Origin: Mariprofundus sp. UBA1536
Lineage (GTDB): Bacteria > Pseudomonadota > Zetaproteobacteria > Mariprofundales > Mariprofundaceae
DNA: 64,000 nucleotides
Direction of reading: 5' to 3'
Assembly: GCA_002323245.1 (NCBI GenBank)
Contig: DCPU01000005.1
Location: 87,950 to 151,949, forward strand
A program made the position numbers and the translations under genes. Below are positions 35,131-44,042 of this stretch, in pieces; position 1 is the stretch's first letter; the number at the start of each line of letters is the position of its first letter. Under the pieces are notes generated by a model. It did not search any database. It saw only the letters and a list, made by a program, of their open reading frames with translations, and had not been told where the DNA came from.

Positions 35131-36766
35131 GTTGGTAACTCCGTTTTAAGCATAACATCGTGATATCATCTTCTCTGGCGATAAAACCAGTGTCATCAAG
35201 TTCTGTGAGCAGTGATTCGGGAAGCACCACAGGGTCCAGTTGTTTATGTTTAGCAAACCAAGACTGCACGCGTTTATCACCAAACATTTTCCCGTCACTA
35301 GCATGGCGCGCTTCGGTGATGCCATCGGTACAGGCAAACAGAGCATCACCAATAGCCAGAGAAACCGATTCTGTATGTACAGCTAGATTGTCGAGCATGC
35401 CTAATGGTGGAGAGGATGCTTCCAAGCTTCGAATGCTATTGTTATGCCATAACAGTGGTGGTGTGTGTCCAGCATTGATCCAATGCAATTCATTGTTCTC
35501 CGGCTGCAATTCAGCAATAAATAGGGTGACGAATCTGCCGCCCTGCATCGACATGTGCAGTGATTGATTGATGTAGGTAACAGCATCAATCAGCGTAATG
35601 CTTTCACTGTTGGCTAACACATGCAGCATGGCTTGTAAGTTAGCTACGGTAAGTGCGGCTGGATAACCTTTGCCCGCCACATCGGCAATCACAAGCCAGA
35701 GGGAACCATTGCTGCGTTCGATGTAATCAAAATAATCCCCACCGACGGCATAGCAGCTTTGCTGGTAGCCGAACACTGCATACCCTTGAATCATAGGTTC
35801 GGATTTTGGCATGAGGCCGCGTTGGATTTCACTGGCAATGGCGATGGAGTCTTTTAAGTCATCGCGCTCTTTTAAGCCTACAAGTGCAGTATTGAGTCCT
35901 CGTGCGAGTTCGCCCATGTCATCGTCTATCATCACGGCCACATGACCATCAAATTTTCCAAGCCGTAAGAAGTTGAGCCCCGATGCTAGCTCTTGGGTAA
36001 TGCGGCGAACAGTATTGCTGGTAATCCAAATCAGTGAAGTGCCGCCGATAATGAGGTTCACAAACAATATCACTGCCTGCATGAGGATAAATTGTTGTTC
36101 TTCGGTGTTGCTGTCGCCAAACATCAAGGCGGAGAAAATAGCCAGTGTTGCTACGGGCACTAGGGAAGTCGCGCCAAAAATGAGCCAAGGGCGGTTATAA
36201 GAGCGTAATAACCATGGGTGGGCCTGGGTGGTGTTTAAATCGCCAACGAAGAGCTGCTGAACACTCAAGCGTTTTCTCACGCGCACCATCCAGGTGATGG
36301 AAAGAGCTGTGGCAATGAAGGGAATAAGGATGCCAAGGTTATAAGTAACATTTAAGCCCATTGCGACCGTCATTTTAGGGGTGAGAGTAAAATCCAGGAA
36401 TGCAGAAAAAATAATGACACTGATAAATAAATACACGATATAAACCAGACCAGCGATGGTGAAACCGCGCAATGCACGCACAGGCAAATGCGTCATGGTT
36501 TCTTCTAACGCTTGAGGGTTTTGGCTTAAAATAGCCCCGCGGATGGGTCGATGAACCCAGACGGCAGCGGGTGTGAAAATGACCACAAACATCATCAAAT
36601 CTTTGATGCTCGACCAAATTAGGCTGTGGTTGATGATGAGTTGTGCGGATAGTTGCACAGTAGTGTGTAGCACCGTCATTAGCGCAAGCAACGGTAGCAA
36701 GGCAATGACATAGCGGCTCATGGAACAGATGCGCAGCAGCGCAGCTTGTTGCGATAACTTACTCAT
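35114..36766 (-). CDS. Membrane PP2C/SpoIIE-type protein phosphatase with HAMP domain
   Basis: 550 residues. The N-terminal half has about six hydrophobic helices and a HAMP-like linker (around 260-310). The C-terminal half is a SpoIIE/RsbU phosphatase: SEIQRGLMPKSEP, YAVGGDYFDY, VIADVAGKGYPAAL, INAGHTPPLL, and FACTDGITEA, with the metal Asp residues in place. Such enzymes dephosphorylate STAS-domain antagonists in partner-switching systems. The likely partners, an RsbW-like kinase and a STAS protein, sit about 5 kb away at 41822-42582 on the other strand. The gene overlaps a P-II-like gene upstream and fumC downstream. Confidence 0.92.
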   Translation of the reverse strand: MSKLSQQAALLRICSMSRYVIALLPLLALMTVLHTTVQLSAQLIINHSLIWSSIKDLMMFVVIFTPAAVWVHRPIRGAILSQNPQALEETMTHLPVRALRGFTIAGLVYIVYLFISVIIFSAFLDFTLTPKMTVAMGLNVTYNLGILIPFIATALSITWMVRVRKRLSVQQLFVGDLNTTQAHPWLLRSYNRPWLIFGATSLVPVATLAIFSALMFGDSNTEEQQFILMQAVILFVNLIIGGTSLIWITSNTVRRITQELASGLNFLRLGKFDGHVAVMIDDDMGELARGLNTALVGLKERDDLKDSIAIASEIQRGLMPKSEPMIQGYAVFGYQQSCYAVGGDYFDYIERSNGSLWLVIADVAGKGYPAALTVANLQAMLHVLANSESITLIDAVTYINQSLHMSMQGGRFVTLFIAELQPENNELHWINAGHTPPLLWHNNSIRSLEASSPPLGMLDNLAVHTESVSLAIGDALFACTDGITEARHASDGKMFGDKRVQSWFAKHKQLDPVVLPESLLTELDDTGFIAREDDITMLCLKRSYQHDKQR

Positions 36767-37097
36767 TGTCTAACTCGGGTGGCGCAAGATTGATGGCAGG
36801 GCTGCCAGCATGTTGCTGAATGGCTGTGACATACACGATTCCACCGTGAGGGCGATTGACATCGGCTTTGTCAAAAATGTAAGCGAAAATTTCATCCACT
36901 TGATTGGCTTGCACCACCACACTTAATACGCCTTTTTCAGTTTGCTGACCTAGGCCGCGCGTGGCTTCAGATGAGCTGCGACCAAAACCACGGGCAAAGT
37001 TATACACGCCCGCCCTTAAGCCGAAATCGCGAAATAATCCCTGGACTGTGTCGGGAATTTTATTTTCCGCAGCTATGCAAGTAATGAGTTTATACAT
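36759..37097 (-). CDS. P-II-like signalling protein (second of two)
   Basis: 112 residues from the ATG at 37097, which overlaps the stop of the preceding P-II-like gene. It reads as a ferredoxin-like P-II fold (MYKLITCIAAENKIPD, RSSSEATRGLGQQ in place of the T-loop, then PHGGIVYVTAI). No uridylylation Tyr of GlnB/GlnK is visible, so it is a divergent P-II. Paired P-II-like genes next to DUF1538 proteins are known in several bacteria and presumably sense a nucleotide or ion state. Confidence 0.85.
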   Translation of the reverse strand: MYKLITCIAAENKIPDTVQGLFRDFGLRAGVYNFARGFGRSSSEATRGLGQQTEKGVLSVVVQANQVDEIFAYIFDKADVNRPHGGIVYVTAIQQHAGSPAINLAPPELDNE

Positions 37098-37473
37098 TGC
37101 TTTTTTGAGCGTCGCTATCGGAAATAGCATCAAGAATGTGTTGGGGGATATAGGTGCTGGCTTTTTCAACACGCGTCGAATAAATCATGCCCATACCAGG
37201 CGTGTCGATTTGCGCAGCAGCTGACATTTGCTCGAAAATACGATCGCTTAAATCACTGGGTACCAAAATATTGATCACTTCTTTCTCGGTGTCGACCGCA
37301 ATAGATAAAATCCCGAGTAATTCTTGCACGCCATACCCATGGCCATAATGAATGGTGGCTCCTTGCGCTCCTGCATCTTGAGCTGCTTTAATGACTGCCT
37401 TAGCTCGCCCGCGTTGTACGATACAAGTGATCAGAAAAACATCGGTTAATACGTTGATATGCTGAATGCTCAT
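37090..37473 (-). CDS. P-II-like signalling protein (first of two)
   Basis: 127 residues, alpha/beta P-II-like fold (VFLITCIVQRGRAKAVIKAA, then GATIHYGHGYGVQE as the T-loop region and GMGMIYSTRVEKAS). The gene overlaps the DUF1538 gene upstream and the second P-II-like gene downstream, so all are translated together. The two P-II-like proteins are only distantly alike and may form a heteromer or respond to different ligands. Confidence 0.85.
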   Translation of the reverse strand: MSIQHINVLTDVFLITCIVQRGRAKAVIKAAQDAGAQGATIHYGHGYGVQELLGILSIAVDTEKEVINILVPSDLSDRIFEQMSAAAQIDTPGMGMIYSTRVEKASTYIPQHILDAISDSDAQKSNV

Positions 37474-39236
37474 GCAGCTTCCCCTTCAATCAGTAACTCG
37501 TTGCGTTTACGTTTTTTATGGATTTTATATTGTACCCACAGGCCAGTGATGAGCACCGATAAAATCGGACCGACAGATGCTAGTGATAAAATTCCAAAAC
37601 CCTCAATGGCATCCACAGCATTTCCTAGGCCAATACCCATGGCCAACACCAACGGCACAGTGACGGGGCCTGTAGTTACGCCCGCACTATCCCAAGCGAC
37701 GTTGACGAACTCTTCGGTCGATGCCCAAGTAAGTAACAAGGCCAATGAATAAAGCGGAATTAAAAACCAATACAGTGGTAAGGCAAAGATGATTTTCACC
37801 ACACCCAAAGTGATGCCGCAGCCCACACCAAATGCCACTGCGTAAATCAGAAGCTTTTTCTCAAAAGCACCATTGGTGAGTGTTTCCACTGTGTTGCCCA
37901 AGGCATTGAGCGCAGGCTCGGCCACCGTTGCACCAAAACCTAGAACCCAAGCGAAAACAAGAGCGATACCGATGCCCACTGACCAGACATAGAGTGGTGA
38001 GGAGGGTACCCCTTCAAGGGTAGTGAATGCTGAAGATAAGAAGGCGCCTGACTGCTCACCAAGCATCGACAAGCCATAGCGCAGGCCAAGATTAAAAATA
38101 ATCATACCCAATACACAAAGCACAATGCCATAAGCGATGATACCTGGTGAAGACAAGCGTTCGCCCAAAATGAAGCGTAATACCAGCATTAAAAATGCAA
38201 CCAGCGGCACAATGGCTTGCATGCCTGCGAGAATTTCCTGCCACGGACTTTGTTCATACCAAGTGATGGTATGGGCGGATTCAGCGTGAAAAGCATGTGC
38301 GGCTGTAATGATGGCTTCAGGTGTTGTGGTGGTGACTACAAATAAGCTGAGCAGCATGACGCCGATAATGGGGAAAATAGAGGCAAGGGTAACGATGCCA
38401 AAACCAGATAATGCACCTGTACCGCGCCCTGCGGTGGAAGCTATGCCTATACCTAAAGCCAGCACCAAAGGCACAGTCACTGGCCCGGTGGTTACAGCTC
38501 CGCAATCCCAAGCTAAGCCTAAAACTTTCGCTAGTTCATCATCTTGCATCAACCACATGGTTAAACCCAAAGCAGGAACGAGCGCGCCATAAATAAAGGG
38601 CTTTAAACTCCAGCCGTAGAGTAAACGTAGCGTGCCTAGGACAACTGCCAAGCCCACGCCTAAACCCACAATCAGCACCAGAATCGTGCTCCACTCATTG
38701 AGTAAAACATACAAATAGGGTGCATTTTCAACCTTCAAAATGCTGCCAGCTGCTTGCAATGCGCCAATGGCAGGTTCAGCAAAAGTCACGCCAATACCGA
38801 GCAAGAAGGAAATGAGTAGCACCGTGGGTAGATTGACCTTGGCTGGAAGGTTTTGACCAATGGTCTCACCAAAGGGCATCAAACCTCGGTTTAATCCCTC
38901 CATGAACAGCATGAGGCCGACAATCACTGCCATCAAGCCCGAGAGAATCATCATGGGCTCATTGACAGCTCGGTTAAGTAATAACAATTGGAAAAAAATA
39001 AGGTAAATAGCTAAGGGTAATACGGCCTTGGCTTGTTCTAAAAATCGGATGCTTATATAGGGAGAAAGGAGCCTATAAATGTCGATGCTGCGAAGGGATG
39101 CGCGGCGGCGACCATTGGAGGCAATACGTGCTTGCTGCTGGCGTTTGGCAAAATCATTATAACTGATGGTTTTTTGCCTCAGGGAAGTGTGGCGAATGAG
39201 TTTGCCGTAACGAATTTTCTGCCCTGATTCTAGCAT
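37470..39236 (-). CDS. Fused DUF1538 membrane protein (UmpA-UmpB type), probable cation/proton antiporter
   Basis: 588 residues from the ATG at 39236, backed by an AAAGGGGAG ribosome binding site; a TTG at 39263 would fall inside the promoter -10 element. A basic cytoplasmic N-terminus of about 60 residues is followed by about a dozen hydrophobic segments forming two homologous halves. Each half has the same loop (AWDCGAVTTGPVTVPLVLAL and AWDSAGVTTGPVTVPLVLAM) and an AEPA motif. As I recall, separate DUF1538 proteins UmpA and UmpB form a Na+(Li+,K+)/H+ antiporter in Halomonas; here both halves are fused. P-II-like proteins downstream are likely its regulators. Confidence 0.88.
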   Translation of the reverse strand: MLESGQKIRYGKLIRHTSLRQKTISYNDFAKRQQQARIASNGRRRASLRSIDIYRLLSPYISIRFLEQAKAVLPLAIYLIFFQLLLLNRAVNEPMMILSGLMAVIVGLMLFMEGLNRGLMPFGETIGQNLPAKVNLPTVLLISFLLGIGVTFAEPAIGALQAAGSILKVENAPYLYVLLNEWSTILVLIVGLGVGLAVVLGTLRLLYGWSLKPFIYGALVPALGLTMWLMQDDELAKVLGLAWDCGAVTTGPVTVPLVLALGIGIASTAGRGTGALSGFGIVTLASIFPIIGVMLLSLFVVTTTTPEAIITAAHAFHAESAHTITWYEQSPWQEILAGMQAIVPLVAFLMLVLRFILGERLSSPGIIAYGIVLCVLGMIIFNLGLRYGLSMLGEQSGAFLSSAFTTLEGVPSSPLYVWSVGIGIALVFAWVLGFGATVAEPALNALGNTVETLTNGAFEKKLLIYAVAFGVGCGITLGVVKIIFALPLYWFLIPLYSLALLLTWASTEEFVNVAWDSAGVTTGPVTVPLVLAMGIGLGNAVDAIEGFGILSLASVGPILSVLITGLWVQYKIHKKRKRNELLIEGEAA

Positions 39237-39262
39237 GGACTCCCCTTTGATTTTATGCCTCA

Positions 39263-39291
39263 AGCATAGGTGAGATATGGCTTTTTTACAA
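39263..39291 (-). promoter_or_regulatory. Sigma-70 promoter for the DUF1538/P-II operon
   Basis: On the minus strand TTGTAA (39291-39286) and TATGCT (39268-39263) are exactly 17 bases apart, 26 bases ahead of the ATG at 39236. Good match to consensus and correct distance to the ribosome binding site. Confidence 0.6.
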
Positions 39292-39315
39292 CATAGCAGA
39301 GAAAAAAGTCAGAAT

Positions 39316-39900
39316 TTAATGGGTTAATTTTACTGTTTTTTTTAGTTGCACCAAAACCGGGGAGAGTGGACGGTCAGGCACTTCAATTTTTTGATAAACA
39401 AACGCAGGTGACATGTTTTTTGTTGTTTGTGCATGAGCTAGCCAGCTTAAAATTTCTTCTTTTTCCTGCGCGCCTTCAGTATGGCCTGGGTAGAGCATCA
39501 AGCTAATGATTCCATTTGTGCTTAGCCAGGCGAGTGCTTGTGAAAGGGCGTCAATGGTTGTGGTTACTTGTGTTGTGATGTTTTTATCGCCACCGGGCAA
39601 CCAGCCCAAGTTAAAGGTGAATGCTTTTACTTTCCCTTTAAGTTCGGGTGGCAAAGTCGTATCTAAATGTTGATGCCCCAACAAGAAAAAAGCTTTCTCA
39701 CAGCCGCAATCTAAAAGTCGTAGTTGGCTTTCATCGATAGCCTGCTGTTGCACATCAAAACCGAAGATTTTTCCTTTGCTGCCAACGCAGTTGGCCAAGA
39801 ACAAAGCATCATGGCCATTGCCTAGCGTGGCATCGACAACAATATCGCCAGGGTGAATATTTTGCTTAAGCCAGTTGTGGGCAAGATCAGTTAAACGCAT
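39316..39900 (-). CDS. MnmM/YtqB-like tRNA (mnm5) methyltransferase
   Basis: 194 residues of the class I SAM methyltransferase family PF06962. VVDATLGNGHDALFLA, FGFDVQQQAIDESQLRL, and FNLGWLPGGDK closely follow Bacillus YtqB, renamed MnmM because it methylates 5-aminomethyl-2-thiouridine of tRNA. That role would complete mnm5s2U without the methyltransferase half of MnmC. The gene overlaps the FAD oxidoreductase upstream by ten bases, which makes a two-step tRNA-modification unit plausible. The exact reaction in this organism is inference. Confidence 0.78.
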   Translation of the reverse strand: MRLTDLAHNWLKQNIHPGDIVVDATLGNGHDALFLANCVGSKGKIFGFDVQQQAIDESQLRLLDCGCEKAFFLLGHQHLDTTLPPELKGKVKAFTFNLGWLPGGDKNITTQVTTTIDALSQALAWLSTNGIISLMLYPGHTEGAQEKEEILSWLAHAQTTKNMSPAFVYQKIEVPDRPLSPVLVQLKKTVKLTH

Positions 39901-40925
39901 AAGGATTCATACCTTTGAATATCTGCTTCAGCAGGGATTTTGCTTTGATTGACAAGTGTTTCAGTGAAAAGCTTGGCATACCAAGGAATCAGCAAACTAC
40001 CACGTGAGCCAAACCCATTAAATACTGCATGGTTGGAATCATGGGGGTGAAAGCCAATAAACGGTTGTTTATCTAGCGTGGCTGGTCGAATGCCAGCTTG
40101 ATGGCTAAGAAGGTTGAATTCATTGTCTTTTTTTAGTGAGGAAACGAAGGATAATAATGCATTTTTGCTCTGTTCTTGTTGGGTTGGTTCTGAAATATGG
40201 GGTTCAAACGTTGCGCCGATACGGCAGGTGTTTTGTGAGGTGGGAAGTAGCCATTTGCTTTTCACGGTAATCTCAGGTGCAAGTTTCGATTTGCTTTCGC
40301 AATGAATGATTTCCCCATGAGCAGGCTGTAAAGGAAGCCATGAAAAGAGTGGGTTGTACTTTATTTTGTAACCTTCGCAATGAATGGTCGTGGTTTGGCT
40401 GTTGGTTTGGGCTGGGAGGTGAGTTATACGGTCATGGGAAATAAAATAATCAGCCAAAGCATCAAGAAGTGTGTTGGTATCCAGCCAAGCGGCTTGCAGT
40501 TGTATCACGCCGCCAAAGGGGGCGTTTACAAGCTGCTGTTCTGAAAGCGGTTTGGTACTAAAAAAAGGGGTGTAATGCGGTTGCAGGAGCCGCTTCTCAT
40601 AAAAAACTTTCTCTTTTTCGTTGTTGAATAAGCGAATCAGCGGTGTGGGGAAATAGCAGCGAATGCCCAGCTTGGTTTCAATGGCAGTATAAAATTCAGA
40701 TGCAAGCTTGAGCATGGCAGGAGTCTTCTCAGCCAAGACAAAACGTTGACCCGTGATGGGATTGATGAGGCCTGCGGCAACGCGTGATGCCGATTGTTTG
40801 CCATCGGAGATGATGGCGATGCGTTTGCCCGCATTGAGTAGGCAATAGGCCAATAGGCTGCCTGCCAAGCCTTGGCCAATGATGGTGAAATCGATGTCTT
40901 GGTTCTTAGGTTTCTGTTCGGCCAT
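39891..40925 (-). CDS. FAD-dependent oxidoreductase of the DAO family, candidate MnmC(o)-like partner
   Basis: 344 residues. An FAD-binding Rossmann loop IIGQGLAGSLLAYCLL is at the N-terminus, followed by SRVAAGLINPITGQRFV. The C-terminal part has GIRPATLDKQPFIGFHPH and FNGFGSRGSLLIPWYA, the DAO substrate and FAD-closing segments. The oxidase half of MnmC belongs to the same family (COG0665), and removes the carboxymethyl group of cmnm5U. Its overlap with an MnmM-like methyltransferase suggests that role, but similarity to MnmC proper is only general. An amino-acid oxidase is the alternative. Confidence 0.75.
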   Translation of the reverse strand: MAEQKPKNQDIDFTIIGQGLAGSLLAYCLLNAGKRIAIISDGKQSASRVAAGLINPITGQRFVLAEKTPAMLKLASEFYTAIETKLGIRCYFPTPLIRLFNNEKEKVFYEKRLLQPHYTPFFSTKPLSEQQLVNAPFGGVIQLQAAWLDTNTLLDALADYFISHDRITHLPAQTNSQTTTIHCEGYKIKYNPLFSWLPLQPAHGEIIHCESKSKLAPEITVKSKWLLPTSQNTCRIGATFEPHISEPTQQEQSKNALLSFVSSLKKDNEFNLLSHQAGIRPATLDKQPFIGFHPHDSNHAVFNGFGSRGSLLIPWYAKLFTETLVNQSKIPAEADIQRYESLCV

Positions 40926-41008
40926 GGTCGCAAAGGTAAACTAAAATTAGCGGCAGACCTAAAAATTCAGTAACGTTGCCCCACTTAAAAATTATCAAGG
41001 AGTTTATC

Positions 41009-41287
41009 ATGGCAAGAGCAAGCGCAAGACATCTGTTGGTGAGCAGCGAAGAAAAATGTTTGCAAGTGAAAGCTGAAATTGAAGCAGGTTTGGATTTTGC
41101 CGATGCGGCAAAAAAATATTCATCATGCCCATCTTCTGCCCAAGGCGGCGCATTGGGTGAGTTTGGCCCAGGCCAGATGGTAAGAGAATTTGATGAAGTG
41201 GTGTTTTCTGCGGATGTAGGAAGCTTAGAAGGCCCTGTGAAAACACAATTTGGTTATCATTTGCTTGAAGTAACCGCTAGGTCTTAA
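41009..41287 (+). CDS. ppiC: Parvulin-type peptidyl-prolyl isomerase PpiC
   Basis: 92 residues from ATG 41009 with AAGGAG upstream; an earlier in-frame ATG at 40976 is rejected. A single rotamase domain: ASARHLLVSSEEKC, SCPSSAQGGALGEFGPGQMV and VKTQFGYHLLEV. E. coli PpiC is 93 residues. It catalyses cis-trans isomerisation of prolyl bonds. There is no signal peptide, so it acts in the cytoplasm. Confidence 0.95.
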   Translation: MARASARHLLVSSEEKCLQVKAEIEAGLDFADAAKKYSSCPSSAQGGALGEFGPGQMVREFDEVVFSADVGSLEGPVKTQFGYHLLEVTARS

Positions 41288-41725
41288 ATGGAACAAACAC
41301 GTTGGCACGACCACATCAACACACAAGACTGGGAAGCATTGTGTGATGGCTGTGGTTTGTGCTGCATGCATAAGTTTGAAGATGAAGATACAGGTGAGAT
41401 TTTACTTACCAATGTGGCCTGCAAGCTTTTTGACGACTCAACTTGCCGTTGCAAGCAATACAGTGAGCGGTTTGCGCAAGTGCCAGATTGTATGGATATT
41501 CGCAAAATGAGCGATGCAGAAATGCTTTGGCTGCCAGATACTTGTGCCTATCGATTGACCTTTGAAGGTAAACCACTGCCGTTTTGGCATCCTTTGCAAT
41601 CAGGCAATGAAATGTCGGTGCATGATGCTGGCATATCCATGCTCAATATTTGTTTTTCTGAAGATGAAGTGCCGGAAGATGAGCGTATGCAGCATATCAT
41701 TTTGGATGAACAAGAAGAGGATTAG
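41288..41725 (+). CDS. ycgN: YcgN family cysteine-cluster protein
   Basis: 145 residues of the UPF0260/YcgN family: CDGCGLCCMHKFEDEDTG, VACKLFDDSTCRCKQY and DTCAYRL. Eight or more Cys residues suggest a metal or iron-sulfur site. Family function is unknown. It begins immediately after the ppiC stop. The 41726-41821 gap has no clear gene. Confidence 0.9.
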   Translation: MEQTRWHDHINTQDWEALCDGCGLCCMHKFEDEDTGEILLTNVACKLFDDSTCRCKQYSERFAQVPDCMDIRKMSDAEMLWLPDTCAYRLTFEGKPLPFWHPLQSGNEMSVHDAGISMLNICFSEDEVPEDERMQHIILDEQEED

Positions 41726-41821
41726 CAAAGGCTTGATGCCAGCACCATTCTCTATCACTATAGGCGTAATGAGAGCGCTTAAAAAACCATTGAAATATTC
41801 AGCAATTATAGGCTCTAATGT

Positions 41822-42265
41822 ATGATTAGGCTTCACCTTCATGGGTGTAAGGAAGGCTTGCAGGCGCTGCAAGCCATGGCCGATGAGGCTTGCGAAGGCG
41901 TGTGTCTGGATGAGATTCAGCACAACCGTCTTATTTTGGTGGTGGATGAGCTCTTCGCAAATATTCATGAACACGGATACAATAATGCCGGCGGTGATAT
42001 CGAGTGCGAGGCGCAATGGCTGCCTTGTGCTGAAGACATGCATTGTCGCCTAGAAATTATGTTGCGCGATTTTGCACCACCAATTCAAGATGTATCAAAA
42101 TGTAAAGGTGTAAACCCTGAAACACTTAAAGACAACCCTGTTGCCGGTGGGCTGGGTATGCTCTTGATTGAAGCCGCCACCGAAACATTCGAACATACCC
42201 CACTTGCCGATGGGAATCAGTGGCGATTGGTTTTTTTATTTAAGCAAAAGGAAGTACAAGCATGA
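41822..42265 (+). CDS. RsbW/SpoIIAB-like serine kinase (anti-sigma factor)
   Basis: 147 residues with a GHKL (HATPase_c_2) domain: N-box LILVVDELFANIHEHGY, then RDFAPPIQD and the glycine-rich lid GGLGMLLIEAATETFEH. Such kinases phosphorylate a STAS antagonist and bind a sigma factor or other partner. The STAS gene follows with a four-base overlap. The matching phosphatase could be the membrane protein at 35114-36766. No sigma factor gene is seen nearby, so the output target is unknown. Confidence 0.87.
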   Translation: MIRLHLHGCKEGLQALQAMADEACEGVCLDEIQHNRLILVVDELFANIHEHGYNNAGGDIECEAQWLPCAEDMHCRLEIMLRDFAPPIQDVSKCKGVNPETLKDNPVAGGLGMLLIEAATETFEHTPLADGNQWRLVFLFKQKEVQA

Positions 42266-42582
42266 GTTTGAAAATTAAAGTAAATAGTGAACATCAAAAC
42301 AGAGTGGTAGAAGTGGTTGGTGATGTCACCATCATGACTTCGCCAGATTTGCGGGCTGAGCTTAAGCCTTTGTTCACAAGTGAAATCGCTCAAATCGAAG
42401 TGAAGCTGGAAGGTGTGGGTTTTATGGACTCTTCGGGCATCGCAACCTTGGTGGAAGGATTGCAGTGGAGTAAAAGCTCAGGCAATCGTTTTGTGTTATC
42501 GGGCCTTTCGCCCACGGTTCGCGATGTGTTTGAATTGGCAAAATTAGATACGATTTTTGATATTGTTGATAACAACGCATGA
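42262..42582 (+). CDS. STAS-domain anti-sigma factor antagonist (RsbV/SpoIIAA-like)
   Basis: 106 residues of one STAS domain with the phosphorylatable serine in [12 protein letters not shown]. It would be the substrate of the kinase gene just upstream and released by dephosphorylation, freeing the kinase's other partner. It overlaps ubiD by four bases (TGAG/ATGA junction), so it shares its message with ubiquinone and glycolysis genes. Confidence 0.92.
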   Translation: MSLKIKVNSEHQNRVVEVVGDVTIMTSPDLRAELKPLFTSEIAQIEVKLEGVGFMDSSGIATLVEGLQWSKSSGNRFVLSGLSPTVRDVFELAKLDTIFDIVDNNA

Positions 42583-44042
42583 GTTATAAAGATATGCGGG
42601 CATTTATTGCCGACCTTGAAAAACGTGGTGAGCTCAAGCGCATCACCACACCCATCAGCACCGTATTGGAAATGACGGAAATTTCGCAACGCGTGCTTGA
42701 AGCGAGAGGCCCTGCTTTGTTGTTTGAAAATGTGAAGGGCCACACCATGCCAGTGTTAACCAATTTATTTGGTAAAGATACGCGCATTGCTTTGGGCATG
42801 GGCCGAGAATCGGCAGATGAGTTGCGTGGTATTGGCGAGTTGTTGGCTTATCTGAAAGAGCCTGAGCCGCCAAAGGGCTTGAAAGATGCCTGGGATAAAT
42901 TTCCTATCTTGAAAAAGGTGCTCAACATGGCACCAAAGGTTGTGAACAAAGCACCCTGGCAAGAAGTGGTGCTTCGTGGTGATGATGTAAACTTGGATTT
43001 GTTGCCCATTCAGACCTGCTGGCCAGAAGATGCGGCGCCCTTGCTCACTTGGGGTTTGGTGGTCACCAAAGGCCCGAATAAAGACAGGCAAAACTTAGGC
43101 ATTTATCGTCAACAAAAAATTGCCAAAAACAAACTCATTATGCGCTGGCTTAAACATCGTGGTGGCGCTCAAGATCATCAGGAAGCCGGCAATAGCAAAA
43201 AGCGTGAGCCCTTTCCTTGTGCTGTGGTCATCGGCGCAGATCCGGCAACTATTTTAGCTGCGGTGACACCAATCCCCGATACACTTTCTGAATATCAATT
43301 TGCAGGTTTGTTGCGCGATGAAAAAACGCGGCTAACACCTTGTTGGGATATCCCGCTGCAAGTGCCAACATCTGCGGAAATTGTATTGGAAGGGCATATC
43401 TCTTTTGATGAATATGCCGAAGAAGGTCCTTATGGTGACCATACCGGTTATTACAACGAAACTGAGATGTTTCCTGTGTTTACCGTCGAAACTATGAGTA
43501 TGCGCAGCGATGCGATTTATCATTCCACGCACACGGGTAAACCGCCCGATGAACCAGCGGTGTTGGGGCTAGCATTTAACGAAGTGTTTGTTCCGATTCT
43601 GAAAAAACAATTTCCTGAAATTGTGGATTTTTATTTGCCCATGGAAGGTTGCTCATATCGTGTGGCTGTGGTGTCGATGAAGAAGGGTTATGCGGGTCAT
43701 GCTAAGCGGGTGATGTTTGGGATTTGGAGTTATTTACGCCAATTTATGTACACCAAATACATCATTGTGGTGGATGAAGATATCAATTGCCGAGATTGGA
43801 AAGAGGTGATTTGGGCGATTTCAACACGTTGTGATCCTGTGCGTGATTTCACCATGGCGGATCGCACGCCGATTGATTATTTGGATTTTGCATCACCCAT
43901 TGCTGGCCTTGGTTCCAAAGTCGGTATTGATGCCACCAACAAGTGGCCAGGTGAAACGGATAGGGAATGGGGGCGCACCATTTCGATGACGGATGAAGTG
44001 AAAAAACGCGTAGATGATTTATGGGAAGAAATGGGTTTATGA
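42579..44042 (+). CDS. ubiD: UbiD family decarboxylase (3-octaprenyl-4-hydroxybenzoate carboxy-lyase)
   Basis: 487 residues. UbiD decarboxylates polyprenyl-4-hydroxybenzoate with prenylated FMN made by UbiX (not in the window). The opening [33 protein letters not shown], the [16 protein letters not shown] catalytic region with its conserved Glu and Arg, and [20 protein letters not shown] fit the ubiquinone-pathway UbiD. It ends in a four-base overlap with gpmI. Confidence 0.95.
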   Translation: MSYKDMRAFIADLEKRGELKRITTPISTVLEMTEISQRVLEARGPALLFENVKGHTMPVLTNLFGKDTRIALGMGRESADELRGIGELLAYLKEPEPPKGLKDAWDKFPILKKVLNMAPKVVNKAPWQEVVLRGDDVNLDLLPIQTCWPEDAAPLLTWGLVVTKGPNKDRQNLGIYRQQKIAKNKLIMRWLKHRGGAQDHQEAGNSKKREPFPCAVVIGADPATILAAVTPIPDTLSEYQFAGLLRDEKTRLTPCWDIPLQVPTSAEIVLEGHISFDEYAEEGPYGDHTGYYNETEMFPVFTVETMSMRSDAIYHSTHTGKPPDEPAVLGLAFNEVFVPILKKQFPEIVDFYLPMEGCSYRVAVVSMKKGYAGHAKRVMFGIWSYLRQFMYTKYIIVVDEDINCRDWKEVIWAISTRCDPVRDFTMADRTPIDYLDFASPIAGLGSKVGIDATNKWPGETDREWGRTISMTDEVKKRVDDLWEEMGL

